Positions 14,650 to 23,171 of a DNA stretch of 38,250 nucleotides are shown piece by piece. A program made the translations under genes and the position numbers. Origin of the DNA: an uncultured Bacteroidales bacterium. GTDB lineage: Bacteria; Bacteroidota; Bacteroidia; Bacteroidales; UBA932. The stretch is taken from assembly GCA_944323805.1 (NCBI GenBank), contig CALUTW010000019.1, positions 1 to 38,250 of the forward strand, read 5' to 3'. Each line of letters starts with the position of its first letter. Positions within the stretch are counted from its first letter, which is position 1. The notes under the pieces are model-generated. The model worked only from the letters and a program-made list of their open reading frames with translations, was not told where the DNA came from and ran no database searches.

Positions 14650-16725
14650 ATGAATATTTCAGATGTCCTCATAACGCTGCCGGTAACAGATCCTGTATGG
14701 ATATTCCTCATTGTTCTCGTAATAATACTTTTTGCTCCGCTTCTGCTCAACAGGCTGAGGATTCCGCATATAATCGGGATGATTCTTGCCGGTATCCTGA
14801 TAGGGGAGCATGGACTGAATATCCTGGAGCGCGACAGCAGCTTCGAGCTTTTCGGACAGGTCGGCCTGTATTATATCATGTTTCTTGCCGGGCTGGAGAT
14901 GGATATGGAGGATTTCCGCAAGAACAGGGTTAAGGGTCTGGTCTTCGGTATCCTTACATTTGTGATACCGATGGCTCTCGGCATATGGAGCAGCATGGCG
15001 ATTCTCGGCTACGGGGCTGTCACGGCGGTGCTGCTGTCAAGCATGTATGCATCGCATACGCTCATAGCCTATCCGATAGTGAGCCGGTACGGGCTTTCGA
15101 GACAGAGGAGCGTGACGATATCCATTGGCGGGACAGCTGTTACGGTAACTCTTGCACTTGTGGTGCTCGCTCTGATAAGCGGGATGTACAACGGGTCGGC
15201 CAATGCCGCATACTGGATAAAGATGGCGTTGAAGGTCACGCTGATAGGGCTGATAATAATATTCGTCTTCCCGAAGATAGGCCGGGTCTTCTTCAGGAAA
15301 TATGACGATGCCGTTATGCAGTTCGTGTTTGTGCTTGCGCTTGTATTCCTCGGCGGCGGACTGATATCCATGGCCGGCATGGAGGGGATTCTCGGGGCAT
15401 TCCTTGTCGGACTTGTCCTTAATCCTCTGATTCCGAAGGTGTCTCCGCTGATGACCAGGCTGGAGTTTGTCGGCAATGCCCTGTTTATCCCGTATTTCCT
15501 GATAGGAGTGGGGATGATTATCGATATCCGCAGTTTTGCTGCAGGAGGTACTGCCCTGAAGGTTGCCGTAGTGATGACGGTCGTTGCCACTGTCAGCAAA
15601 TGGCTGGCGGCTTATCTGACACAGAAGATATACCGCATGTCGCACAACGAGCGTACCATGATTTTCGGGTTGAGCAATGCCCAGGCTGCGGCGACGCTGG
15701 CAGCGGTCCTTGTCGGACATGAGATCATAATGGAAGGCGGGGAACGGCTTCTGAATGACGATGTGCTGAACGGGACTATCGTGATGATACTGTTCACGTG
15801 CATCATAAGTACGATAGAGACAGAGCGTGCCTGCCGGAAGTTCACTATGGAGGACAGCTCGGCCTCGGATATGCCGGAAAAGACCGCCGAAACGGAAAAG
15901 ATACTGATACCGGTCGCCAATCCGGATACGATTGACAATCTCGTCAATCTTGCCCTGATGATAAAGGACAGGAAGAGAAAAGACGGCATCGTGGCCCTCA
16001 ATGTGGTTGATGACAGCAAGGATGTCCGGGGGGACGAGGCCGGAAGGAGAAATGTCGAGAAGGCGGCCATGATAGCTTCGGCTGCAAATGTAAAGGCCGA
16101 GATGGTAAGCAGGTATGACATCAGTATCTCGTCCGGTATTGTCCATACCATCAAGGAACTTGCGGTCACGGATGTCGTGATAGGCCTGCACAGGAAAAGC
16201 AGCATTCTGGATTCGTTTTTCGGAAGCCTCACGGGGAATCTTCTCAAGGGGACATTCAGGGAAGTGATTGTCGCGAGACTGGAGATGCCTGTCAATACGA
16301 TGAAAGGGCTTGTGGTCGTGGTACCTCCGCGTGCTGAATATGAGACGGGGTTTGCCAGATGGGTCACGCATCTCTGCCGTATGGCTGTCCAGCTCGGTTG
16401 CCGCATACGTTTCATCGCAACGGATGCAACCATATCGGGCCTGAGACAGGCGGCGGACAAGGCTGACATAGGCACTCTGGCTGAAATGGTGCCGTCTGAA
16501 GGGACGTCATTTGCCGATATGCTGGCAGCAGTGCAGGTCAGGAAAGACCAGATGCTTGTAGTGGTCAGTGCAAGGGAAAGGGGCATATCGTATGAACCTG
16601 CTTTCGAACGCCTTCCTGCCATGCTGAACAAGGGATTCTCCGAGACGAGCCTTATGATAATATATCCGGAACAGGTGGACAGCAAGGATATAGTCTCTTT
16701 CTCCGACCCGAGGACGAACATGTGA
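14650..16725 (+). CDS. CPA2-family cation:proton antiporter with Usp-like C-terminus
   Basis: The N-terminal 400 residues form about 12 hydrophobic helices of the Na+/H+ exchanger (KefB/NapA-like) fold: RIPHIIGMILAGILIGEHG, then GLYYIMFLAGLEMD and LGAFLVGLVLNPLIPKVSP. The C-terminal 290 residues are soluble and contain two UspA-like units (EKILIPVANPDTIDNLVNLA; VVIGLHRKSSILDSFFG), not the TrkA-N domain of Kef channels. It probably exchanges Na+ or K+ for protons at the inner membrane, with nucleotide sensing by the Usp part; ion specificity is unknown. ATG 14650 is preferred over 14620, which adds ten polar residues before the first helix. Confidence 0.85.
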   Translation: MNISDVLITLPVTDPVWIFLIVLVIILFAPLLLNRLRIPHIIGMILAGILIGEHGLNILERDSSFELFGQVGLYYIMFLAGLEMDMEDFRKNRVKGLVFGILTFVIPMALGIWSSMAILGYGAVTAVLLSSMYASHTLIAYPIVSRYGLSRQRSVTISIGGTAVTVTLALVVLALISGMYNGSANAAYWIKMALKVTLIGLIIIFVFPKIGRVFFRKYDDAVMQFVFVLALVFLGGGLISMAGMEGILGAFLVGLVLNPLIPKVSPLMTRLEFVGNALFIPYFLIGVGMIIDIRSFAAGGTALKVAVVMTVVATVSKWLAAYLTQKIYRMSHNERTMIFGLSNAQAAATLAAVLVGHEIIMEGGERLLNDDVLNGTIVMILFTCIISTIETERACRKFTMEDSSASDMPEKTAETEKILIPVANPDTIDNLVNLALMIKDRKRKDGIVALNVVDDSKDVRGDEAGRRNVEKAAMIASAANVKAEMVSRYDISISSGIVHTIKELAVTDVVIGLHRKSSILDSFFGSLTGNLLKGTFREVIVARLEMPVNTMKGLVVVVPPRAEYETGFARWVTHLCRMAVQLGCRIRFIATDATISGLRQAADKADIGTLAEMVPSEGTSFADMLAAVQVRKDQMLVVVSARERGISYEPAFERLPAMLNKGFSETSLMIIYPEQVDSKDIVSFSDPRTNM

Positions 16726-16771
16726 TTCCGGCCTTTGTAAAGGGCCTGCCGGTGTATTCTGCGGAATTTTC

Positions 16772-16779
16772 TAACTTTG
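16772..16779 (+). promoter_or_regulatory. -7 box of the queDE promoter
   Basis: TAACTTTG matches the Bacteroides -7 consensus and lies 21 bp before the queD ATG at 16801. This rules out the alternative in-frame ATG at 16777, which falls inside the promoter. Confidence 0.6.
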
Positions 16780-16800
16780 CGCAAAATTTCTGACGGAAAC

Positions 16801-17154
16801 ATGTATTACGTATCGAAACGGCTCGAAATATCTTTTGCACACAGGCTTTCTCTCGACTATGAGAGCAAATGCACCAGGCTTCACGGCCACAATGCCATAG
16901 TTACCGTATTCTGCTGCGCAGAGACCCTTGACAGGAACGGGATGGTAACGGATTTCACACATGTAAAGGAGGCCGTGACCTCCATGCTGGACCACACGGA
17001 TATCAATGATGTGGTTGACTTCAACCCTACTGCAGAGAATCTGGCGCGGTGGATCTGCGACAGGGTCCCGAACTGCTACAAGGTCCTGTTCCAGGAATCC
17101 GAAGGCAATGTCGCAGCCTATGTCCGTGACGGTTTTGAAGATGCGGCGCTATGA
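16801..17154 (+). CDS. queD: 6-carboxy-5,6,7,8-tetrahydropterin synthase
   Basis: QueD turns 7,8-dihydroneopterin triphosphate into 6-carboxytetrahydropterin, the second step toward preQ0 and queuosine. The 117-residue protein has the zinc histidines His14 (SFAHRL) and His28/His30 (LHGHNA), the catalytic Cys24 (KCTRLHGH), the VTDFTHVK strand, the LDHTDIND motif and PTAENLARWI. It ends in an ATGA overlap with queE, so the two are translationally coupled. Confidence 0.95.
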   Translation: MYYVSKRLEISFAHRLSLDYESKCTRLHGHNAIVTVFCCAETLDRNGMVTDFTHVKEAVTSMLDHTDINDVVDFNPTAENLARWICDRVPNCYKVLFQESEGNVAAYVRDGFEDAAL

Positions 17155-17786
17155 GCACGGCATGCATTACTGACGGTCCGGAAAAGTACAGGATCAACGA
17201 GATATTCTATTCCCTTCAGGGGGAAGGCTATTATACCGGGACCCCGGCTATCTTCATCCGTTTCTCGGGCTGCAATCTCCGATGCCCGTTCTGTGACACT
17301 TCACATCAGTCAGGCCGGATGATGACAGTCTCCGATATCCTGTCCGGGATATCGGCATACCCGTCTCGTCATGTCGTGCTGACCGGCGGGGAACCGTCCC
17401 TGTATATTACGCATGCCCTCGTTGACACACTTCATCTCCAGGGCCGCTATGTCGCTGTCGAGACCAACGGTACGCATCCCCTTCCCGGCAATGTCGACTG
17501 GATTACCTGTTCGCCCAAATTCGGTCTCGGAGATATGTATGGCTGTCCGGAGGCATCGGACGCCGCTGTCTGCCTGACCCGCTGCAATGAACTGAAAGTG
17601 GTCTATATGGGGCAGGACATGTCTGTCTATGACGGAATTGAGGCGGACCATCATTTCCTCCAGCCGTGCGATACCGGAGACCGCGACAGGAACATCTCTC
17701 TTCTCGGCCAGGCGATTGAATTCTGCAAGACGCATCCTTCCTGGCGGCTCTCCCTTCAGACGCACAAGCTGACCGGTATCAGATAG
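17151..17786 (+). CDS. queE: 7-carboxy-7-deazaguanine synthase (radical SAM)
   Basis: QueE is a radical SAM enzyme that contracts 6-carboxytetrahydropterin to 7-carboxy-7-deazaguanine. Seen features: a substrate loop SLQGEGYYTGTPAIFIR (21-37), the iron-sulfur cluster motif Cys41-x3-Cys45-x2-Cys48 (GCNLRCPFC), and LTGGEPSL for SAM binding. The 211-residue length fits the Bacteroidota type. The start codon overlaps the queD stop. Neither queC nor other queuosine genes lie in the window. About 150 nt separate its stop from the next promoter, with no clear terminator. Confidence 0.95.
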   Translation: MSTACITDGPEKYRINEIFYSLQGEGYYTGTPAIFIRFSGCNLRCPFCDTSHQSGRMMTVSDILSGISAYPSRHVVLTGGEPSLYITHALVDTLHLQGRYVAVETNGTHPLPGNVDWITCSPKFGLGDMYGCPEASDAAVCLTRCNELKVVYMGQDMSVYDGIEADHHFLQPCDTGDRDRNISLLGQAIEFCKTHPSWRLSLQTHKLTGIR

Positions 17787-17933
17787 TGCGGCGGGAAGAT
17801 TTCGTTGCCGCTTCCGGCGATTTGTCGAAAACTGTCGTAAATATTTTTTACCACATGTTGTAACTTTATGATAAGTCGCTTTTTAGCATTACAATTCCGT
17901 GGTCGAAAATATTCAGTTTTTTCTTGAATTTTA

Positions 17934-17963
17934 TTTGCTTTTAAGGAATTTTTGCTATCTTTG
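17934..17963 (+). promoter_or_regulatory. Promoter of the rplP-rplQ ribosomal cluster
   Basis: TTTG (17934-17937) and TATCTTTG (17956-17963) are near-perfect Bacteroides -33 and -7 boxes 18 nt apart. Transcription would start near 17970, leaving a leader of about 80 nt before rplP. A second, weaker -7-like TAACTTTA occurs near 17860. The presence of a strong promoter here agrees with the cluster starting at rplP. Confidence 0.8.
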
Positions 17964-18051
17964 CAGTCCCTTAATTGAGGATAAGTCTGCCCAACCGACT
18001 AATACTCAGCGATTTAAGGTGCTTGAAAATATTTTTTAAAGTAATAGAACG

Positions 18052-18471
18052 ATGTTACAACCGAAGAAAACAAAATTTAGAAGGCAGCAGAAAGGCCGCA
18101 TGAAAGGTCTCGCCCAGAGGGGCAGCCAGCTCGTGTTCGGCTCTTTCGGCATCAAGACCTTGGAAAATTGTTGGCTTACAGGGCGTCAGATAGAGGCTGC
18201 CCGTCAGGCTGTTGTCCGTTACATGAAGCGTGAGGGTAAGATATGGATCAGGATATTCCCTGACAAGCCTTATACGAAGAAGCCTGCCGAGGTGCGTATG
18301 GGTAAGGGTAAGGGTAATCCGGAAGGATTTGTATGTCCTGTGACTCCGGGCCGTATCCTCATCGAGGCTGAAGGCGTTCCTATGGAGATCGCAAAAGAGG
18401 CACTGCGTCTCGGCGCGCAGAAGCTTCCTGTGACTACCAAGTTCGTGGTGCGCAGAGACTATGTTGAATAA
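18052..18471 (+). CDS. rplP: 50S ribosomal protein L16
   Basis: The N-terminus [19 protein letters not shown] and the conserved [19 protein letters not shown] block identify uL16, which binds 23S rRNA near the A-site tRNA elbow. At 139 residues the length is normal. It is the first gene of the cluster behind its own promoter; the usual upstream neighbour rpsC is missing. Confidence 0.98.
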   Translation: MLQPKKTKFRRQQKGRMKGLAQRGSQLVFGSFGIKTLENCWLTGRQIEAARQAVVRYMKREGKIWIRIFPDKPYTKKPAEVRMGKGKGNPEGFVCPVTPGRILIEAEGVPMEIAKEALRLGAQKLPVTTKFVVRRDYVE

Positions 18472-18488
18472 TTTAATGGAGACTGGAA

Positions 18489-18683
18489 ATGAAAGCATCT
18501 GAAGTACGTGAAATGTCAATCAGCGACCTGCGTGACCGTATCGAGTCGGAAAAGGCTGCACTTGATACGATGAAGATCAACCACGCTGTCTCTCCATTAG
18601 AGGATACTTCTAAGATTAAGAAGGCAAGGAAGGACATCGCCCGTATGATGACAATCCTCGCAGAGAAAGAGAAACAGAACTAA
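18489..18683 (+). CDS. rpmC: 50S ribosomal protein L29
   Basis: This 64-residue uL29 is almost wholly helical, starting MKASEVREMSISDLRDRI and ending with the KKARKDIARMMTIL helix. It sits at the peptide exit tunnel and helps dock signal recognition particle and trigger factor. It lies 17 nt after rplP, with a GGAGA (18478-18482) upstream of the ATG. It comes before rpsQ, the standard order. Confidence 0.97.
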   Translation: MKASEVREMSISDLRDRIESEKAALDTMKINHAVSPLEDTSKIKKARKDIARMMTILAEKEKQN

Positions 18684-18695
18684 ACTTTGAGTCTG

Positions 18696-18950
18696 ATGGA
18701 AAGAAATCTTCGTAAGGAAAGAATAGGAATAGTGGTCAGCAACAAGATGGACAAGTCTGTCGTTGTTGCGGTAGCAAGAAAAGAGATGCACCCTATCTAC
18801 GGCAAGTACGTGAAGAAGACCACCAAGTTCGTTGCACATGATGAGAAGAATGAGTGCAGCGAGGGCGATACAGTCCGCATCATGGAGACCCGTCCTTTGA
18901 GCAAGACAAAGAGATGGAGATTAGTTGAAATTGTAGAAAAAGTTAAATAA
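18696..18950 (+). CDS. rpsQ: 30S ribosomal protein S17
   Basis: uS17 is recognised by [35 protein letters not shown] and the final [17 protein letters not shown]. It is a primary 16S-binding protein with an OB fold. ATG 18696 gives 84 residues; an in-frame TTG at 18687 adds only three residues and is rejected. It follows rpmC by 12 nt and precedes rplN by 2 nt. Confidence 0.97.
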   Translation: MERNLRKERIGIVVSNKMDKSVVVAVARKEMHPIYGKYVKKTTKFVAHDEKNECSEGDTVRIMETRPLSKTKRWRLVEIVEKVK

Positions 18951-18952
18951 CA

Positions 18953-19318
18953 ATGATACAGCAGGAAACACGTTTACAGGTGGCTGACAACAGCGGTGCA
19001 AAGGAAGTCCTTTGTATCCGTGTTCTCGGGGGTACACGCCGCCGTTATGCAAGAGTGGGCGACAAGATCGTTGTTGCAGTGAAAAGTGCAATCCCTGGCG
19101 GCGATGCCAAGAAAGGCTCGGTGTCCAAGGCTGTTGTGGTGCGCACAAAGAAAGAAATCCGTAGGGCTGACGGATCATATATCCGTTTCGACGACAATGC
19201 CTGCGTTCTTCTCAACAATCAGGGCGAGGTTCGCGGTACCCGTATCTTCGGGCCTGTTGCCAGGGAGTTGCGTGAGAACTATATGAAAATTGTTTCATTG
19301 GCACCTGAAGTACTCTAA
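18953..19318 (+). CDS. rplN: 50S ribosomal protein L14
   Basis: The 121-residue uL14 begins with the diagnostic [19 protein letters not shown] and contains [19 protein letters not shown] and [14 protein letters not shown]. It binds 23S rRNA and contacts the small subunit in bridges B5 and B8. Length and position between rpsQ and rplX are standard; it begins 2 nt after rpsQ ends. Confidence 0.98.
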   Translation: MIQQETRLQVADNSGAKEVLCIRVLGGTRRRYARVGDKIVVAVKSAIPGGDAKKGSVSKAVVVRTKKEIRRADGSYIRFDDNACVLLNNQGEVRGTRIFGPVARELRENYMKIVSLAPEVL

Positions 19319-19329
19319 AAGCAAGAATC

Positions 19330-19647
19330 ATGAAAAAGTTCCATATTAAGAAAGGTGACACCGTTTATGTGAATGCCGGGAATGACAAAGGCAAGACCGG
19401 CAGGGTGCTTGAGATGATCACTGATAAGAACCGCGCCATCGTTGAGGGTATCAATATGGTAAGCAAGCATACCAAGCCGAATCCAAAACATCCGCAGGGT
19501 GGTATCATTAAACAGGAGGCGGCTATCCATGTTTCCAATCTTCAGCTTGTGGACCCTGTAAAGGGTGGCCCTACAAGAATCGGCCGCAAGTTTGTCGATG
19601 GAAAGAAGATCCGTTACGCTAAAAAATCTGGAGAGGAGATCAAATAA
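19330..19647 (+). CDS. rplX: 50S ribosomal protein L24
   Basis: uL24 is shown by its N-terminal KOW motif ([20 protein letters not shown]) and the [20 protein letters not shown] block. It initiates large-subunit assembly near the exit tunnel. It has 105 residues, and its stop codon overlaps the rplE start by one base (TAATG), suggesting translational coupling. Confidence 0.97.
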   Translation: MKKFHIKKGDTVYVNAGNDKGKTGRVLEMITDKNRAIVEGINMVSKHTKPNPKHPQGGIIKQEAAIHVSNLQLVDPVKGGPTRIGRKFVDGKKIRYAKKSGEEIK

Positions 19648-20255
19648 TGGCAAAGACTAAGAAGAATACAGCCGAGGCAGCTGTGACTGCTGCCGTGCCT
19701 GCGGGATATGTCCCGACTCTTAAGAAGGTATATAAGGACGAGATTGTCCCTAAGCTCATGAAGGAGTTCTCATATACTACTGTAATGCAGGTTCCGAAGC
19801 TTGTGAAGATCACAATCAACCAGGGTATCGGAGACGCAACGGCGGATAAGAAGCTCGTAGAGGTGGCTCAGCAGGAGCTGACAGCTATTACAGGTCAGAA
19901 AGCTGTGGCAACCCATTCAAGGAAGGATATCTCCAACTTCAAGCTCCGTAAGGGAATGCCTATCGGCGTGAAGGTCACTCTCCGTGCAACCAGGATGTAT
20001 GAATTCCTCGAGAGGCTGATCCGTATCTCCCTCCCTCGTATCAGGGATTTCAACGGAATCTCAGAGAAGATGGACGGCAAGGGAAACTACACTCTCGGTA
20101 TCAAGGAGCAGATTATCTTCCCTGAAATCGACATCGACAAGATTACCAAGATTCTCGGAATGGAGATTACGTTTGTGACAACGGCAAGGACTGACGAGGA
20201 GGCTCATGCTCTTCTCCGCGAATTCGGCCTGCCTTTCAAGAAACATAATAACTAA
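19647..20255 (+). CDS. rplE: 50S ribosomal protein L5 with N-terminal extension
   Basis: uL5 binds 5S rRNA in the central protuberance. The core begins near residue 23 with [19 protein letters not shown] and contains [27 protein letters not shown] and the terminal [14 protein letters not shown]. At 202 residues it is about 20 longer than the usual 179, because of an Ala/Thr-rich N-terminal extension. No better internal start is seen, and the ATG overlap with rplX supports the chosen start. Confidence 0.97.
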   Translation: MAKTKKNTAEAAVTAAVPAGYVPTLKKVYKDEIVPKLMKEFSYTTVMQVPKLVKITINQGIGDATADKKLVEVAQQELTAITGQKAVATHSRKDISNFKLRKGMPIGVKVTLRATRMYEFLERLIRISLPRIRDFNGISEKMDGKGNYTLGIKEQIIFPEIDIDKITKILGMEITFVTTARTDEEAHALLREFGLPFKKHNN

Positions 20256-20266
20256 AGGATAATAAG

Positions 20267-20536
20267 ATGGCAAAGGAATCAATGAAAGCTCGCGAACTCA
20301 AACGCGCGAAACTGGTTGCCAAATACGCTGAAAAGAGGAAGGCCCTCAAGGAGGCAGGGGACTGGGCTGCTCTGGACAAGCTCCCTAAGAATTCCGCTCC
20401 GTGCAGACTTCATAACCGTTGTTCACTTACTGGACGTCCAAGAGGCTATATGCGCAAGTTCGGCATCAGCCGTATCCAGTTCCGTGAGATGGCAAGCAAT
20501 GGCCTTATCCCAGGTGTAAAGAAGGCCAGCTGGTAA
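20267..20536 (+). CDS. rpsN: 30S ribosomal protein S14 (zinc-free type)
   Basis: The 89-residue uS14 has the long zinc-independent form. The segment [18 protein letters not shown] lacks the two CxxC pairs of the short zinc-ribbon type, and the C-terminus is the usual [20 protein letters not shown]. It sits in the head of the small subunit. A 90-nt gap with a hairpin follows before rpsH, the largest gap in the spc part. Confidence 0.97.
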   Translation: MAKESMKARELKRAKLVAKYAEKRKALKEAGDWAALDKLPKNSAPCRLHNRCSLTGRPRGYMRKFGISRIQFREMASNGLIPGVKKASW

Positions 20537-20626
20537 CAGTGGAAACCTTATAACATTATCATATTTAATTAACAATTCGGATATCGGGCATCACTGATGC
20601 CGGGTTCTGTTTAAAAAGACAAGACA
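20537..20626 (+). promoter_or_regulatory. Intercistronic gap with palindromic hairpin before rpsH
   Basis: A GC-rich palindrome, CGGGCATCACTGATGCCGGG (20585-20604), can form a hairpin with GGCAT/ATGCC stems, in an otherwise AT-rich gap of 90 nt. Most other gaps in the cluster are under 35 nt. It might be a binding site for a ribosomal protein that controls the operon, or an RNA-processing site; no T-run follows, so it is not an intrinsic terminator. Confidence 0.45.
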
Positions 20627-21022
20627 ATGACTGATCCAATTGCAGATTATCTTACAAGGATCCGCAACGCTTACCTTGCAGGTAAGAAGATTGTCGAGAT
20701 ACCTTCGTCAAAGATGAAAGTGGCTATCACAAAGATTCTTTGTGACAAGGGCTACATCCTCAGCTACAAGATTGTTGAAGGCGAGCCTTTCAACACAATC
20801 AAGATTGCCCTGAAGTACCATCCGCAGACAAAGACTGCCGCCATCAAGAAGATTGTGCGCGTGTCCAAGCCGGGTCTCAGGAAGTATACCGATGTGGAGA
20901 ATATGCCTCGTGTCCTTAACGGGCTCGGAATCGCTGTGCTTTCTACTTCAAAGGGAATAATAACTGACAAGGAGGCAAAGACTCTCAATGTCGGTGGCGA
21001 GGTAATATGTTATGTATATTAA
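20627..21022 (+). CDS. rpsH: 30S ribosomal protein S8
   Basis: uS8 is identified by its N-terminus MTDPIADYLTRIRNAYLAG and by the C-terminal segment GLGIAVLSTSKGIITDKEA with EVICYVY at the end. It binds helix 21 of 16S rRNA and in E. coli represses the spc operon. The length of 131 residues is normal. The 90-nt gap upstream with a hairpin may be relevant to its control. Confidence 0.98.
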   Translation: MTDPIADYLTRIRNAYLAGKKIVEIPSSKMKVAITKILCDKGYILSYKIVEGEPFNTIKIALKYHPQTKTAAIKKIVRVSKPGLRKYTDVENMPRVLNGLGIAVLSTSKGIITDKEAKTLNVGGEVICYVY

Positions 21023-21040
21023 TCTATAAAGAATCGAATA

Positions 21041-21601
21041 ATGTCAAGAATTGGTAAATTGCCTGTACACCTGCCTGCCAAGGTTACCGTTGAGGTACTC
21101 CCTGGCAATGTTGTCAAGGTTAAAGGACCTCTCGGCGAGCTCACTCAGAAAGTGTCTCCGGAGATTACCGTGACCGTAGAGGGAAATGAAGTCAAAGTGA
21201 CACGTCCTACTGATCAGCCAAGACACCGTTCGCTTCACGGACTTTACCGTGCGCTTATCCACAATATGGTTGTGGGTGTCTCAGAAGGCTATACTATCAA
21301 GCAGGAACTTGTCGGTGTCGGTTATCGTGTGGACGTGAAAGGCCAGATCCTTGAGTTTTCACTCGGTTTTTCACACGATGTACATATGATGCTTCCGCAG
21401 GAAGTGAAGGCTGAGGCTGAACCTGTCAAGAAAGGTGCGAACCCTGTACTCGTTCTCAAGAGTGCTGACAAGCAGCTCATCGGCCAGGTAGCCGCAAAGA
21501 TACGTTCACTCCGCAAGCCTGAACCATACAAGGGCAAGGGTATCAAGTTCGTCGGCGAACAGCTCCGCCGCAAGGCCGGTAAATCAGCAGGCGCTAAATA
21601 A
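21041..21601 (+). CDS. rplF: 50S ribosomal protein L6
   Basis: uL6 begins [19 protein letters not shown] and ends with the signature [20 protein letters not shown]. It lies near the factor-binding site of the large subunit. With 186 residues it is slightly longer than the 177 of E. coli. The leader is A/T-rich with no Shine-Dalgarno site. It lies 18 nt downstream of rpsH. Confidence 0.98.
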   Translation: MSRIGKLPVHLPAKVTVEVLPGNVVKVKGPLGELTQKVSPEITVTVEGNEVKVTRPTDQPRHRSLHGLYRALIHNMVVGVSEGYTIKQELVGVGYRVDVKGQILEFSLGFSHDVHMMLPQEVKAEAEPVKKGANPVLVLKSADKQLIGQVAAKIRSLRKPEPYKGKGIKFVGEQLRRKAGKSAGAK

Positions 21602-21615
21602 TAGGAGGTAGAGTT

Positions 21616-21978
21616 ATGGCATTGAATAAGATAGAAAGAAGAAGAAGAATTCACTACCGTATCCGTAAAGTTGTCAACGGAACTGCTGAGAGGCCAAGAA
21701 TGGTTGTATTCAGGAGCAACAAGCAGATCTATGTACAGGTTGTGGATGATACAAAGGGCATTACACTTGCAGCCGCTGCGTCTAATGACAAGGAGCTTGC
21801 TGCAGCATGCAAAGGCAAGACCGGAAAAGAGGCAGCTGCCATCGTAGGAAAGGCCATTGCAGAGCGTGCCATCGCAAAGGGAATCAGCACGATTTCATTC
21901 GACCGTGCCGGATACCTTTATCATGGAAGAGTAAAAAGTTTGGCAGAAGCCGCCCGTGAAGGTGGCCTAATTTTCTAA
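21616..21978 (+). CDS. rplR: 50S ribosomal protein L18
   Basis: uL18 binds 5S rRNA with L5. The basic N-terminus [19 protein letters not shown], the [19 protein letters not shown] strand pair and the final [20 protein letters not shown] are diagnostic. The 120-residue length is typical. A strong AGGAGG (21603-21608) lies 7 nt before the ATG, unusual in this phylum. Confidence 0.98.
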   Translation: MALNKIERRRRIHYRIRKVVNGTAERPRMVVFRSNKQIYVQVVDDTKGITLAAAASNDKELAAACKGKTGKEAAAIVGKAIAERAIAKGISTISFDRAGYLYHGRVKSLAEAAREGGLIF

Positions 21979-21987
21979 TCAGAGACT

Positions 21988-22506
21988 ATGGCAAATACAA
22001 ATGTTAAAAGAGTAAAGACGTCTGATCTTGAATTGAAAGACAGACTGGTAGCCATCAGAAGAGTGACCAAGGTCACAAAGGGTGGCCGTCACTTCAGCTT
22101 TGCTGCCATTGTTGTGGTCGGTGACGAGAACGGTGTTGTAGGTTATGGTCTCGGAAAGGCAAACGAGGTCACTACGGCAATCTCCAAGGGAATCGAGGAT
22201 GCAAAGAAAAACCTCATAAAGGTACCTGTGCTCAACAGGACCATCCCTCACGAGCAGGAAGCCAAGTTCGGTGGAGCCAGAGTATTCATGAAGCCTGCAG
22301 CTCCAGGTACCGGTGTAAAGGCCGGTGGTGCAATGCGTGCAGTATTCGAGTCTGTCGGCATCCATAATGTGCTTGCAAAATCCAAAGGTTCATCCAATCC
22401 TCACAATCTTGTGAAAGCCACTGTTGCAGCTCTTGCAGAAATGAGAGACGCCTATACTGTTGCTGGACTCCGGGGCATTCCGATGAGCAGAGTGTTTAAC
22501 GGTTAA
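21988..22506 (+). CDS. rpsE: 30S ribosomal protein S5
   Basis: uS5 has the double-stranded RNA-binding segment [17 protein letters not shown] and the [19 protein letters not shown] helix, and ends with the conserved [15 protein letters not shown] and [12 protein letters not shown]. It takes part in decoding accuracy and mRNA unwinding. Its 172 residues are standard, and it sits between rplR and rpmD as in most bacteria. Confidence 0.98.
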   Translation: MANTNVKRVKTSDLELKDRLVAIRRVTKVTKGGRHFSFAAIVVVGDENGVVGYGLGKANEVTTAISKGIEDAKKNLIKVPVLNRTIPHEQEAKFGGARVFMKPAAPGTGVKAGGAMRAVFESVGIHNVLAKSKGSSNPHNLVKATVAALAEMRDAYTVAGLRGIPMSRVFNG

Positions 22507-22523
22507 TCATGGAGGACGTGAAA

Positions 22524-22703
22524 ATGGCAAAAGTCAAGATAACTCAGATTAAAAGCAAGAACGGAGCCAGCAAGAGGCAGAGAGCGAATCTTGAGTCTCT
22601 CGGTCTCCGCAAAATGCATCAGACTGTCGAAGTGGAGCTTACTCCTGTTACCAAGGGTATGCTGGAGAAGGTTCTTCATCTCGTGAAAGTAGAGGAAATT
22701 TAA
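22524..22703 (+). CDS. rpmD: 50S ribosomal protein L30
   Basis: The start at 22524 gives a 59-residue uL30 (MAKVKITQIKSKNGASKRQR; ESLGLRKMHQTVEV). An upstream in-frame ATG at 22509 would place the GGAGG at 22511-22515 inside the gene, whereas with 22524 that GGAGG sits 8 nt upstream as a good Shine-Dalgarno site. The protein binds domain II of 23S rRNA. It lies between rpsE and rplO as expected. Confidence 0.95.
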   Translation: MAKVKITQIKSKNGASKRQRANLESLGLRKMHQTVEVELTPVTKGMLEKVLHLVKVEEI

Positions 22704-22719
22704 TTTGGAGGACTAACAG

Positions 22720-23169
22720 ATGAAATTACATAATCTTAAACCTGCTGCCGGTTCTAAGGGCAGGGAAAAGAGAATAGGACGTGGCGAGGGATCCGGACAC
22801 GGCGGAACATCTACGCGTGGACATAAGGGAGCCCAGGCACGTTCAGGATATTCCCGCAAGATTGGCTTCGAGGGAGGTCAGATGCCTATCCAGAGAAGAC
22901 TTCCGAAGTTCGGCTTTACCAATCCGAACAGGGTTGAGTACAAAGGTATCAATGTTTCAATGCTTCAGGCCCTTTCCGAGAAACTGGGTACAGCTGTAAT
23001 CGACCTTGATACACTTGTAGAGTCAGGATTCGTCTCAAAGAAGGCCCCTGTAAAGATTCTCGGCAACGGGGAGCTTTCAGCAAAGCTTGATGTAAAGGCG
23101 AACGCCTTCTCGAAATCTGCTATTGCCAAGATTGAGGCAGCCGGAGGTACAGCAACTGTAATCGAATAA
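22720..23169 (+). CDS. rplO: 50S ribosomal protein L15
   Basis: uL15 is recognised by the Gly/Arg-rich N-terminus MKLHNLKPAAGSKGREKRI with GEGSGHGGTSTRGHKGAQAR, which threads into 23S rRNA, and the globular C-terminal half. The 149 residues match the family. GGAGG (22707-22711) lies 8 nt before the ATG. The gene is followed after 2 nt by secY. Confidence 0.98.
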   Translation: MKLHNLKPAAGSKGREKRIGRGEGSGHGGTSTRGHKGAQARSGYSRKIGFEGGQMPIQRRLPKFGFTNPNRVEYKGINVSMLQALSEKLGTAVIDLDTLVESGFVSKKAPVKILGNGELSAKLDVKANAFSKSAIAKIEAAGGTATVIE

Positions 23170-23171
23170 AG

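Noticed and set aside
15037..16802. Long antisense frames opposite the antiporter gene
   Set aside because: They are open only because of codon bias on the coding strand; their translations are His/Arg- or Ser/Thr-rich without known domains.
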